Of a stretch of 64,000 nucleotides of DNA, positions 38,465-50,237 are shown piece by piece (positions within the stretch are counted from its first letter, which is position 1; every line of letters begins with the position of its first letter). Location: assembly GCF_000004075.3 (NCBI RefSeq), contig NC_026660.2, positions 25,981,498 to 26,045,497 of the forward strand. Reading direction: 5' to 3'. The notes beneath the pieces are model-generated. The model was given only the letters and a program-made list of their open reading frames with translations. It had not been told where the DNA came from and did not search any database. Origin of the DNA: Cucumis sativus. Its lineage: Eukaryota; Streptophyta; Magnoliopsida; Cucurbitales; Cucurbitaceae. Position numbers and translations under genes: made by a program.

Positions 38465-41050
38465 CAAAACATAGTATGGTATTAATAATGAGAATCTAGG
38501 ATGTTTTTCACTCCAACATTGTTGTTCGAGATAAAATTTTGTTGATCAAATGATTGGGCTACATTTTTCCTATACCCAATAAAGGATCCAGCAGTGACAG
38601 ACAAGATTATAGAAATAAGGGAGAAGTAAATATGAGAGAAAGGGATAGCTATATAGCCTGGAGAAGGGAGAGAGAAGAAGAAGAAGAAGATGCTGACCTA
38701 GTGCAAAGAAAACCATCAAATTCCAAGAGAATACTTGAAGGTGACTGAAGGTTGTGGTTATTGCCAATATTTTGTCTTCATGATCACTTGTTGTTGTTGT
38801 CACTTGCTCTTTCATTATATTTATTTAATTTTGTTTTAATTCCTTCCATTATTTTTGTCATCATGATCAAGAATTTTATTGTTAAGTATCTATTGCCACC
38901 CTACCTTTTGATGGGAGGCCTGGGATGCTTTCCCCTTCTCTTTCAATACACTGGAGCTGAAAAGTTGTGCTTTCCTGTGTAACATTTTGAGCCATTTAGT
39001 AGTGTATACATAACATTAATAAGAATGTTGGAATACCTTTTGAACCACCATTAGATTCTTTCTTTCTTACTCTTCCATCACTTGGTGGCTCTGAAAGTTC
39101 AAACTAGTTTTGCTTAGACAGAAACACTTTATATAGTTCATCTATTGAATGTCAATCTGAGTTTAATATGCCTTGAGCTGGCACTATTCTCCCGTTTTTT
39201 TTGCCATTAGTCTCTTGTTGCCATGAAAGTTGAATTAGAAGTTTCTGAAGATGATCTTATGAAGGTGCTCAATTTCCTTCAGAAAAGGAGTTCTTTTGAC
39301 AAAAAGGGCAATTCTGGAATGGCCCGTCCTACTTACCGAGCATGACGTTATTGTCTGTCAGGTTGCATCGTCTGTAGAGAGAATATGCTTTAGTTGGGAA
39401 CTTATAGAGCGAGGGAGGGGGAAAAGGTTTGTTAGCTATTTTGAGTGAAGGGGAGAAGGGAAGGATTGGTATTATTTTGGTTGAAAGTTGGTAATGTGAT
39501 GCATTACTTTGGGAGATGCATTATGATAATGAAGATGGGATTGAGAGAGATTTCTTTTGGTTGGGATATGGTGGGAGAAGTTAGCCAATGAGGTTTCTGA
39601 CAAGAAGGTGTCAGAGGCTCCACATATGAATATGATCTCTCTCTCTTTTTAGTTTTTGGTTTTGTAATGGAAACACTGACAGTGGTTGATGACTACAGGG
39701 TGTACTGTTTTTTCCTCTCCCCATGGGAATGAAAACACAGAAAGGCACAGGACAGGCAATTGAGGAAGGAAATTAATTATCCACTAAAGTCAGAGAACCA
39801 AACTTCAGTGTTAAGATTCCATCAATGCCACTTCCACTCCTAAGAGGACTGCTTTTCTTGTGCTTTTAACCAATCCCAATTAACATTTTGACAAATATAG
39901 TCTGTATATCAATTATCATCTTGATTCATTTGTTTTTAAAATATTTATTTTAGTCTGGTTCAACTTAGTCTTTCAATTTTCATAAAGTGATTGTATTTGA
40001 TCCGTCAAAAATGAAAAAAATAATAAAAAAAGAAAAATAACGTGATTATTTTCTAAAAGCAAGAATACCAAAATGAACCATAAGTGAATGAATAAGGTCC
40101 AAAACTAACTTTTTAAAAGTATAAGTACTAAAATGAATCAAACTTAAACTTGAAAGTATATAGATGAAAACAAATACAAATATTAAAGAAGGTAAAATAA
40201 TAGAACAGAAAATAAGTTATTTTATTTTTGTTATTCTATCGGATGATATTTATGGGACCAAAATTAGGGTGAGTGAATGAAAGTTATATCTAAAGAGGAT
40301 ATAATTTAATTGACTTATCAAAAATTATCCATTCTATCATGTAATCATGCTTCTAATCAATTGAATGTGAAGTTTATTAGAAACCTATCAGTATCAGAAC
40401 AAATAAAAAGTTAATTTTACATTTAATATCGATGAACAATGGCAATGTTGAGAGTTCATTAAAGTCTTGCCCTAATTGCTCTACTGTTTAAAGAAAAGGA
40501 AATAAATATATTAAAAAAGTTCAATATATTGTTCAAATTTTTTCTTCATGGATTTCCCATCATTCATCATGTACACACAACACAAAAAACATTTCTCAAA
40601 TTGACCGTGGATATAATTACTATCTCTGATATAACTGACAGTTGATATTAATAAGAGCAACTAATAACATTTTTCAAATTAAAAGCTATTATCGTTAGCA
40701 TATATTAGTGATAGCAACTATCAATGATAATTTCTATCAATTTTAGTTTTTAATTTTAAGAAAACGAAGAAAAAACACTTGTAACGATGAAAGATAGAAA
40801 GTTATCGCTCATAGAAGGGTTTAATGATAACAAGTGATAGTAGCGACACGTGATAACTTTTAATTTGAGAAATCCGGGAAGAAAGATCGGAAATGGTGGA
40901 TACACATAAGTTTTTTAATATTTTACTAAAATTTGTGATATATATATATATATATAAAAGCAAATGTTTTAATAGTTAATAAAAATTCAAATAGTATGTA
41001 ATGGGCCGGGCCAAGTCTATGTTGGGCTTATTTGTGATCCATCACTTTAA
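38465..41050. other. Interval between cyclin D and CAP-G2
   Basis: About 2.6 kb. The first part is the cyclin 3' UTR. From about 38,540 to 39,750 the composition is less AT-biased than typical intergenic DNA here and includes a 40-codon frame (39223-39345). After 39,900 it is AT-rich, with palindromic TGATAG/CTATCA motifs around 40,690-40,860 and an (AT)n run near 40,938-40,957. No gene could be recognised. Confidence 0.5.
39223..39345 (+). other. Short open frame of unknown meaning (40 codons)
   Basis: A frame from ATG to TGA reads as an acidic N-terminal half (MKVELEVSEDDLMKVLNF) and a basic second half (LQKRSSFDKKG). Its amino-acid mix is protein-like, unlike the Phe/Lys-rich frames nearby. 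I do not recognise it. It could be a decayed exon of a duplicated gene, a small peptide gene, or chance. Confidence 0.2.
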
Positions 41051-41054
41051 AAAG

Positions 41055-41063
41055 GGCGCGAAA
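41055..41063 (-). promoter_or_regulatory. Canonical E2F site upstream of CAP-G2
   Basis: GGCGCGAAA, which reads TTTCGCGCC on the other strand, is a textbook E2F/DP site. It lies about 320 bp before the CAP-G2 start codon. E2F control of condensin genes would fit S/G2 expression. Confidence 0.65.
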
Positions 41064-41381
41064 AAGTTCGATTTAAATTTAGAGAAAGCGTGCGTGGGCG
41101 TGACGATTGGTAAGAAGAACCCACAACCGGATACCAGAGCTGAACGATATGCACCGTCGTAGCTATCGCTTCTCCGTTCATGCCGTCGAATTCCGAAGCA
41201 CAGAGAGTTAAGCAATAATCACCCATTGCGGGACGGATGTAAGTGACAGTTTTTGCTTCAGCTTCTGTTTCAGTTTCCCGTTATTCTGTTTTAAGGAAAA
41301 GGAAGAACCTTAACTCTAAATATAGCAGAAAGGGATTTCGAAGCGGAGAAAGTAGTTTTAGTTTCTTTCAGTCTGTTCTCT

Positions 41382-44300
41382 ATGGAGAAGAGGTTGCGTT
41401 CTTCTCTTGAATCATCGGCGGAAGAATTCGTCTCCTCTGCTGTAAAACTAAGTCTCAAGTCGTCAAAGCACACGCTCAAAACCCTAATTCATGGCGTAAA
41501 AACTTCTTCTGCTCACTCCTCCTCTGTTCCTCTTGCCCTAGAAGTTTCTATTTCTCGCGCAATTGCAACTTTTAGGAATCTTACTGGCTCCGATTGCACT
41601 AACCCTAATCCACAATGCAACCCTGGCCCCTCCGAGTCTCCGCAGCCTCCTTCCACTAAAATTCTGCGGCGATCTTCGAGAAATTGCAGAAGTCGGGAAT
41701 TTGAAGGCTTAGAGAGTGATGAATCCAATTTGAACTTACGAAAAGAGAAAGTTCTGGTTGAGCTTGAAATTCTGTCGTACATTGTGTTCTTATGCATTTC
41801 GCACCCTAGAAAAGTATTTTCTCTGACTGATTTACTGCCGTGTGCTCGGCACTTGCACGATAATTTGGTTTTATTCGAGTCGGATTCAGTATTGTCTACG
41901 GAGATTGCAAATTTGTGCGAGGAATGGTGGAAGGAGGACTTGCCGGGGCGAGAATCACTGATCTCTCAGTCGCTCCCTTTCCTGCTCTCAAGGTCGTTGA
42001 CGCTAAAGAAGAAGGTGGATGTGCACAAGGTTTATATGCTTCGGGAGGCATTTTCTTTGTTTGATTATGAAGACGAGAGCATTGAAGATTTGAAACTTTT
42101 GTTAGTTCGCTGCGTTATTGCTCCTTTGTATTTGAAAACTGAAGATGGTCGTCGGTTCGTGGCGTATACTCTTGGCTTAAGTCGACAGCTATTGAAGGAA
42201 GCGCTGGCAGTTATTCGATCCCAAATTCCGTTTGGGAGAAAATCTATGTTGGAGGCGTATGGCGACATTGTGTTTCGTGCTTGGCGAAATTCTGAAGAAA
42301 ATACAAGAGATGAAATCGAAAATGGATTTTTACAGGGTTTGGTGGAGGGTGTTATACATGCGAGAACAAGCGCGTTTGGTGCTTCAATTAGAAGGGTTTT
42401 AGGAGGGTTTATGAACCAGCGAACAGTAGATGGTGTTGAGAAGCTTCTCTTCCGTCTAACTGAGCCTGTTATATTTCGATCGCTGCAGGTATTTCTCCCA
42501 TTTTAGTGTGTTCTTGTGAGCTGTAACATTCTGAAATTCATTAGTCGACTCCACATTCATCATCTTGTTCTCAGTAAACAGTTTAGAATTTACTGAACAC
42601 TTGAATTTACTACTAAAAGGTTTTGGTTGTAAATTCGTAATAGTTCTTTAGGCTTTTTAGCTAGGTTTCAGTTGAAGCAGGTTAGTTCACAGTCTGTTGT
42701 CCTAATTTAATAGCTTAAACTTTTTAATGTATTCATGATTTAATGAAAGTGGGCTTTTCATCCAAAAAATGATTTAATAAATTATCTTTCTCACATGCTG
42801 AAATTAAAAATCATGCTGTCTTCTTTGTAATTTAAATGCCAAATGTTCATGGTTCTTGGAGGAACAAAAGATACACAGGCATGTAACCGTGCTTGTGAAA
42901 CTTGGACGACAACGAGTTAATATGTGTAGTTTACTCAAGGGATTGTGCTTATAATTGGAAGTATTTATGCATTAAGCTTTGATTAATACAATAATATGTG
43001 AATCGTATCATACTGTTGAACTTTTGGCCAGGTTGCAAATTCAAATGTTCGTCAAAATTCATTGCATCTACTTTTGGATGTGTTTCCTCTTGAAAATCCT
43101 GATGCTACAAAAGAGCTGAAGGACACATTGCTTGATAGACAGTTCTTTTTAATAGAAAAACTTCTCATGGATGAAAGTCCAGATGTGAGAGTTGTAGCAG
43201 TTGAAGGTTGTTGTCGCATTCTTTATTTATTTTGGGAAATTATACCTTCAATAACCATCACAAAGATCATTACCAAAATTTTTGATGAAATGTCACGTGA
43301 TATATCCAATGAAGTCAGGCTTTCAACATTAAATGGCGTAATCTATTTGTTTGGGAACCCCCAATCTCATGAGATTTTAAAAGTGATCTTGCCAAGGTTG
43401 GGACACTTGATGTTGGACAATGCTCTTTTGGTAAGAGTAGCTCTAGCAGATCTCCTCCTCCTTATCAGGGATGTTCGTGATTTCCAGTTTAATAAGGTAT
43501 AGGTATCCTATAACTATTTTTCTAGTAAAAATGCTGCAAAGTTGTGTTTTTTACCATAACGTATCCCTGAAACTCTCTGCAGGTGGTCAGTTTAGATGTA
43601 TTGTTATCTGTACTTGCAGACGATCAACCCATTATTAGTCAGAAAATTACTAGATTGCTGATGCCATCATATTTCCCCACCAAAGTATCAATTGAAGAGG
43701 CATGCAGTCGCTGCATAACACTTATAAAAAGATCTCCCATGGCTGGAGCAAGATTTTGTGAGTTTGCTGCATCAGAAGGGGCATCTCTTAAGTCCATTGT
43801 GCAACTTGTTAGAACACTAATTGATTTGGTTTCGTCCTCTGCTAAGCTAGATGAAAATTACATTGATGGTTTACTACTTTCTGCCAAATACCTTTGCAGC
43901 TGCATCTCGAAGGAGCCATGTTACAAGTTCGATCTCAAAGATCTGTTCACCGCTGAAAAATTGAAGTGCTTGCTCTCTGTAGCACAATCCAGGTGTGCTC
44001 GATCTTCTTTATTCAACATTGTTTCCTCATTCTCTCCTGATGATTTTACGGATCTTCTTGTGGAGTGCATGCAATTAATTACGAACTGTCGTGGATTATC
44101 CGAAGACATAGAAAAGCAAGTTGAAGTGAGGTCAGGCCACAGGTTTTTCCAGGCTTGTGATGCATTGGACATTATGTTTGAAGCCATGTCATTGATACTT
44201 CAAAAATTTGCTTATCGTTGCCACATTAGATTTGGAACGGAGAAACCGAAACTCAGTGTTTCCCCTGCAAAGAGAAAGAAATGCAAATTATCAGGAAAAA

Positions 44301-46638
44301 TACTATCTAGACTGAAGAATTTTGGTGGAAAAAAGTGTGTGGCCTTTGAAGAAGACTACTTTGTTGCAGTAGGAATGTCGTGGCAAGTTAAAGATTTGCT
44401 TTCAGATGAAAAAACAAAGAATGCTTTATTGAGTTGCCAGACTATAGAGAGAATATTTCATAGTTTAAAGGTCATCTCCGAAGTCAGTATTGTGCAATGC
44501 GTCAATTATGACTATATGGATGTATCTCCCGTTCTAGCATATGCATCTCTTGCTTTGCACATGTCTTTTCAGAAGGGCAGCCAAAATATTCCGAGTAATA
44601 GTGGAACCAAGAACAAAATTCCGAATTCTTGTAGTTCAGAGGCAAGTGCTTATTGTTAGTTAATAAAACCATGCTTAAGTAGCAGCTTCTTTTCTCTAGG
44701 ATAATAGGATGAGCTGTATCTGGTGCCTTCTGGTTCCTTAGATATATATTCCAATCCATATCTCTTTCCCTTCCACCTTAAATTGCTTAGCTGTTCAGTT
44801 AATCACTCAAAAGTTGCGTTAATATAATATTATCAAATAACTTCTGTTTGATAAAAATTGCAAGTATTATGATATCTTATTCTAGATGAGGGAAGAGTTT
44901 AGTGCAAAGTTTCCTTCTGATTACGTTGTTTCAGTAGTTTCAACTCTTAGAAATTATCATACATGAATATGCACGAGAAGTTGAATGGGTGGGGGCATTT
45001 CAATTGAACTATTTGATCCACTTTTAGCTTTGTAATATAAATCTGTATTAACGGACTCCCAATTCCTATCAATCTTCTGCAGGAAAAAATGGAGCAGACA
45101 CTCGATCACTTGCTTGAATGTATTAAGAAAATGTACGTGTCAGATGACTCCCCTGATGAAGCTAAGCAAGGTAATGGAAAACCAACTCAACATGCAAAAC
45201 GAAAGCTGAATGAATCTAGAAAAAATCAATCTCACTCCCTTCAGGGAGGTAAGCAATTCTCTTGTAAATTCTAATCTTCAGAGTGCAAGTCTAGCTCAAC
45301 TAATACTTCAAATTAGAATAATGCCCGAACTCCAAAGTGTTTGTTTTGTTAGCATTCAGTCTGATTTTCAATTCTTTTGTTAATTGGTCATTAATTCAAC
45401 CCGGGTTTTCAACAATCTTGGGTATTTTTAGTAACGTTGGTAATCACAGGTATAGACTCAAAATATTAAGATCTTATAGGTTTCCCTATTGTTTAAGTTG
45501 GGTCTGATGATAGTATCTACTTAGTTGTGGAGACGATGTAAAAGTTCCAAATTATTTCGGGATTCAAGTTTGAAGTAAAATTTTGGACTTTTGGCTATGT
45601 TTTTTAGCATATAGACTTTCTATAAACTTGAATGACAAATTGTTTTTGACATTTGTGGTTATTCATGTAGGATGCGTTGGTGCTTCAGAAAAGACACTGA
45701 AGCAGGTGAAGAACCTTACAGCAGTCCTCAAGTTCATTGCCGATGCTATTTCCATGGGGTTTCTTTCACAAAAGTATGAATTGTGCTTGAAATTCGTGTC
45801 AGAGTATATGCAATTCAGCATGTCGACTTTACATCAACAGTTTTATAAAGATATTCAATTCAATGTGGAAATGAAAGAAATCTTTCTTTGTCTCAAGAGC
45901 TCGTTGACCTATGCTGCCAAGTTATTGAATCAAGTACTAAGATGTGTGGAAGATTCCGCTTTGACACAGACTTCAATTCTTAGCCATAATTTGATTGATT
46001 TGATTGCCTTAATTGAAGTACACTTGGGGTCTGGTTATGCAGCACGTCTTGTTGCAGTGGCGAAGTCCTGGTTTCCTGATCTGATTTTGGCGTTAGGAGC
46101 CAGTTGCATAATGAGACCTGTTGAAGTACAGGGGGCGCACATCAACCTCTTTGAGCAGACCAAACTATATTTTCCCTCATGGTTATCAATCGTTGCAAAG
46201 ATTGAACTTTCTAATACAAGTGAAGATTTCGCCGAGGAGGAGGAGGGCAGGGATGGCTCTTCTGACAAACATAATTCTTCCACATTTAAGAAATTTCTGA
46301 AGATGATTGTCACGTTTTTGAAAAGAGATCACCACATTTTGGATGCAGTTGGAGCAATTTTTATGGTTGGTTCAGAAGTTGGGTTGGAAAGAAAGGATTT
46401 TGGGCTGGTACTTGGACTTCTACAGTTTGTGTGTCGAAGCCTATACAGTGCTGACGACAGAGAGTGGGGTGATATGATGTTAGCTTCATTACAACATTGC
46501 TACCCTCAAATAGAGAGAGAAATAGAGCAATGTAATGGAGATGGACGTCATCAATTAGACAAGGCAAAGACTTTGCTTGAACCTATATGGTTGTATCACA
46601 TTTTCGAAACTGGCAAGCTGTCAACGATGAATGAGTAG
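41382..46638 (+). CDS. CAP-G2: Condensin-2 complex subunit G2 (CAP-G2/HEB1 type)
   Basis: Five exons: 41382-42488, 43032-43496, 43583-44641, 45083-45248 and 45671-46638, in frame to 1254 residues. The product is a long all-helical HEAT-repeat protein. Exon 2 matches the conserved NCAPG2 core (NSLHLLLDVFPL, KQFF-like RQFFLIEKLL, RVVAVEGCCRILYLFWE, ILPRLGHLMLDNALLVRVA). Exon 3 carries the ARFCEFA stretch and a basic patch (AKRKKCKLSGK) that could be a nuclear signal. CAP-G2 is the HEAT subunit that, with CAP-H2 and CAP-D3, loads the SMC2/SMC4 pair of condensin II. In Arabidopsis loss gives boron hypersensitivity (heb1) through DNA damage. Intron 3 appears to start with GC rather than GT (AG then GCAAGT at 44642); the nearest GT alternatives shift the frame into a stop. 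An E2F site lies upstream. Confidence 0.9.
44642..45082 (+). other. Probable GC-AG intron in CAP-G2
   Basis: The exon 3 frame reaches TCA GAG at 44641 and is followed by GCAAGTGC. AG|GCAAGT is the strong consensus of plant GC-AG donors. The acceptor is CTTCTGCAG at 45082, and the next exon opens in phase 0 with GAA AAA ATG. Using GT two codons downstream would bring in a stop after eleven codons of exon 4. Confidence 0.7.
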
Positions 46639-47414
46639 ACAAGCCTTATGCTACCCTTTAATGGTGAAGCTGAGATTGGCTAAATCAGTTTGGTTGAGGA
46701 AATTGGGACCAAAAAGAAAGCATAGCCTGCACAGCCCATGAAGAGACTCATGCCGTTTGACAGACGACAGACTATTGAAATGGGTGGGGGTTATTTCACA
46801 GTTGATAACAAAAGTAGGAAAAGGAAAAGGTAACCGAGAGCCAGTTTTCAACGTGGTGGTGGTGAAGGAGATTATTGGTTCGGTCCCATGAAGTGAAAAC
46901 TGAAAAGTAACAATTGGGGGCATATAATGGAAAGAGCAGCTTTAAGGCCACGATATGGACCAGCCCCCATCAACTTTTTATAGAATGTGTTGGAGGAGAA
47001 GATGCGACGTGAAACGAAGACTTTTAAGTGTCAACGATGAAATAGAAGTTTTGCATGTAGCTTTCTGTGGCTGGCTGCTAATCCTCGCCTCGCTCTCCAT
47101 AACACGGCTAGATCAAATGACAAAAGACTAGCCAGAGAAAGTGAAGCTCAGCCGCTCAGGTATTTATTATTATTATTATTAATATATAAACGTAGTTTAT
47201 CGAATACGCACTCATGATGGGCCAAAAGCACCATCGGCATCACTAGGGAAATAACTTTATTTTTTCTTCTTTAGTGGGGGCCATATTGTAAAAGCAAGAA
47301 AACTAAGGGATTAAAAGAAAGAAAAAAAAAAAGAAGAAAAAACAGCAGGGCAGAAGACCCTCCTCCCTTCCTCTGTCAATTCCCAAATGAAAGATCCTAG
47401 ACTTTTCGAAGAGA

Positions 47415-47418
<4 letters not shown>

Positions 47419-47456
<38 letters not shown>
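47419..47456. repeat. (AT)19 microsatellite
   Basis: Nineteen uninterrupted AT units, the longest AT dinucleotide run in the window and a likely length-polymorphic marker. Confidence 0.95.
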
Positions 47457-47460
<4 letters not shown>

Positions 47461-48700
47461 TTTGATAGAGAGGCAATTGAAAGACAGCATGAGGGCCACT
47501 ACAACCCATTTGGGCCACTAATGGGGTGCAAGAGATTCCCCCATAGACAGCTCAACTTAGCGGCCGTCCTAAGATTCCAAGCCTTCCCCTCCTCCTAAGC
47601 TCAAAGTTACCTATACCCCATGCCTTCTTTTTCTTACTTTCCAATTTAATACCATTTAACAACTTGTTTCTTAATGCCATTTTGCTTCATGATATCATCT
47701 TTTATCATTTAATCTCTTCCTTGCTTCACCAACTCCACTTGTAACATTGGACCTCTCTTCTCTTCCTATTGTGGGGAAACTTTTCGTTTTAATTATGTTT
47801 CTATAAAAGTGGTCCATTTCCGATGTAGTCCAATAAAAAGAAAATGTAACTTAGCTTTGTGGATAAGATATTATTTAAAATAATTTGATTTCTCATCTCC
47901 ACTTTTATTTATTTCTTTATATATATAGTCGAAATCAATTCAAGCAGAAATTTCAAAATTCAGTCTCCCATTCCCACAATTTTTAAATTACTAAAAATTG
48001 ATTAGTAATTAAATTTATTCAAACAATAATTTGACATTTAAAATCGTACCTAAAATTGAGAACTTTTATTTCAATCTCCTTCGTTATATTGTTGCGTACG
48101 TTCACTTAAATTGGAGTTTTGGATGTAATTATAAACTCAACTGCCTAAGATTAGGGGTTGAATAAGAAGGGAAATGGATTGTTAATACCTTGTCATTTAT
48201 CATACAGTTTATGGAAGGAAAGAGCCATTTTCTATAAAAAAAAAAAATTGTGAAAAGAAATTAAATTAAAAAACGATTTCTTTCAATTCTCATGAAGTAT
48301 GCAATAAGGATAAGAAAACACGATTAAAATCAACACACGTTTAGTGGGAAGATTTCCAATTTCTTGAAGTTAAATTTTTTTTCATACCAAAATATTAATT
48401 AACATTTCGTTCTTACCATTAACTTTACATATATCATTTAAAAATTCACCATCAGTTTTCCTTGTACATGATGCATTGTACTCATGAAGATGCTTCTATA
48501 AATTTGAAATGGTAATTATGTAAAAAAAAAAAAAAAAAAAAATCATAAAAGAGGGAAAAACAATGAGAAATCAAGAAATTAAATGTACCTTAATTGTATT
48601 AAAATCACTCAAATTAGATAATTAAATTTTTATGTTCCCCCACAAACACGGCCAAACCGAGAAATTCACCCATCCTTCAGACACGTGCAAAAAGTCATTG

Positions 48701-48720
48701 AACCGAACCGAACCGAACCG
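48701..48720. repeat. (AACCG)4 pentanucleotide repeat in the SHR 3' flank
   Basis: Four perfect AACCG units end about 45 bp beyond the SHORT-ROOT stop codon. On the gene's strand they read CGGTT and are probably transcribed in the 3' UTR. Confidence 0.9.
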
Positions 48721-48764
48721 ACCAAATCGGACTATTTCCATGATCCAATTCCAAGTAGTGAAGG

Positions 48765-50237
48765 TCAAGGTCTCCATGCACTGGCCCACACCACCGGCTG
48801 CTCTTTCCACGTCAAGAATATTCCGGCGACGTCCGAGCTCTGTGTCATTGCCCATCCTTCCTTGTATCTCCTCAACAACGCCCTAACGTCGTCGCACACT
48901 TCGTCGCTGAACGTCACTGGACCAAATCCATTTCCATGCAGCCGCTGAGCCCACCGCGACGCTGTTTCCCGCCTCTCAACTGATTCCGCCGCCGAACAAG
49001 CCACTAGGTCGACGATTGCCCTACCGGCTGCTCTCTCCAGCATCAATCGCTCATTACTCGTCCTTGAGAAACTCTCGTCCAATGTCTCGAAGTAAACCCT
49101 AAACCACCGCAAACATTCTTGAAACCCTCTCATAAATTCAATTCCATCAACGCCAACGTCGAGATCCGCTTCCTCTTCAATCACCGTGATGATCCGCGGC
49201 CGTAAACTACGAAAAGACGAAATCAAGAAATCTCGACGGTTGTTAATCGCCGCCACGGAACGTAAAGCTCCGACGCAGTTAATCGCAAGTGCCTCGTCTT
49301 CTTTAATATCTAATTTCGCCATGTCCAATTCCGAAAGATCACCGGAATGGTAAAGCGCATTGAATTTAAAAGGTACGCCCATAAGCCTAGCGAACTTTTC
49401 CATTCTTGTACCAATTTCCTTCATTACTTTCTGGGAAGCCGCAGCTCCGGTCCCACCGCTCGGCTTGGTAGTAACCACCGTCGTGAGACGGAGGTGTGGC
49501 GTATCGTCGGTGCGAGTAGCTAGAGCTTCAAGCAAAGTAGGCCACTGCGTACAATATGTATTGCTAATATCGACTATATGTAGCTTCGATTCGCCTTCTA
49601 AAGCTTCAATTAATGCGCCATTGCAAGAAACATGGCCAAAAGTGGTCCAAGGGCTAACCTCCTGAAACTTGAGCATCACTTTCCTAGTGGATTCGAATGA
49701 GCACGTTTTCTCAGAAGCAGATGCCAAAGCGCGGTAATTACGGTCGCCGGAATCAGTCATACGGCTAAACAAGGCTTGCAGAAAATAGGCAGCTAGCTTT
49801 TGATCCGTATCTCCATAGGGAGAGCTGAGTTCGTTTAGCATCCACATGAGTTGCTGAACGCGAGCGCTGTTCCTGTCAGAAATAGCCCTGGCAGTTTCAA
49901 GGAGAATATCAGGGGCCCACCTGCCGGAAAATTCGAAGTTGAAATCCGGTGAAGGTGAAAGGAATGAGAATTGATCGAGCGGAGGAGTTGGGGTGGTGGT
50001 AGAGGATGGGTGAGGAGGATGGTATGGATTACTATTATAATATTGTCTAGAATTACTAGACGATGAGAAATCTTCGTCATCCATGAGAAGATTGTAGCAT
50101 TCTTCGTCTTCTTGTTGATGGTAATGATGGTATTGGTTTTGTCTAGAAGATCTAGAACTGCTTGAATTAGTACTCCTACTGGAATTGTAAGATTGTTGAT
50201 CAGATTGAAGATTAACAAGCCGAAACAAGGTATCCAT
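48765..50237 (-). CDS. SHR: SHORT-ROOT GRAS transcription factor
   Basis: One uninterrupted frame of 490 residues (Arabidopsis SHR is 531). The N-terminus [11 protein letters not shown] is the SHR signature, followed by a low-complexity Ser/Asn/His/Gln-rich region to about residue 100. The GRAS domain follows: first leucine-rich part from [18 protein letters not shown] (about 107), VHIID core as LHIVDIS (219-225) with [24 protein letters not shown] region through [16 protein letters not shown] (about 374-389), and SAW ending [12 protein letters not shown] is made in the stele, moves one cell outward, and with SCARECROW specifies endodermis and triggers formative division through a D cyclin. 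The gene is intronless, as is usual for SHR, and its N-terminal disordered part is shorter than in Arabidopsis. The long C/T-rich upstream region is probably its promoter and leader. Confidence 0.96.
   Translation of the reverse strand: MDTLFRLVNLQSDQQSYNSSRSTNSSSSRSSRQNQYHHYHQQEDEECYNLLMDDEDFSSSSNSRQYYNSNPYHPPHPSSTTTPTPPLDQFSFLSPSPDFNFEFSGRWAPDILLETARAISDRNSARVQQLMWMLNELSSPYGDTDQKLAAYFLQALFSRMTDSGDRNYRALASASEKTCSFESTRKVMLKFQEVSPWTTFGHVSCNGALIEALEGESKLHIVDISNTYCTQWPTLLEALATRTDDTPHLRLTTVVTTKPSGGTGAAASQKVMKEIGTRMEKFARLMGVPFKFNALYHSGDLSELDMAKLDIKEDEALAINCVGALRSVAAINNRRDFLISSFRSLRPRIITVIEEEADLDVGVDGIEFMRGFQECLRWFRVYFETLDESFSRTSNERLMLERAAGRAIVDLVACSAAESVERRETASRWAQRLHGNGFGPVTFSDEVCDDVRALLRRYKEGWAMTQSSDVAGIFLTWKEQPVVWASAWRP

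Larger units (their letters stand above)
46639..48764. other. Convergent intergenic region between CAP-G2 and SHORT-ROOT
   Basis: Both flanking genes point into this 2.1-kb stretch, so it holds two 3' UTRs and terminators. The first 500 bp are only mildly AT-rich. Then come ATT repeats (47161-47182), an (AT)19 run, and AT-rich DNA. No gene is visible. Confidence 0.6.

Noticed and set aside
42065..42268. Minus-strand frame inside CAP-G2 exon 1
   Set aside because: It is the antisense shadow of a conserved coding exon.
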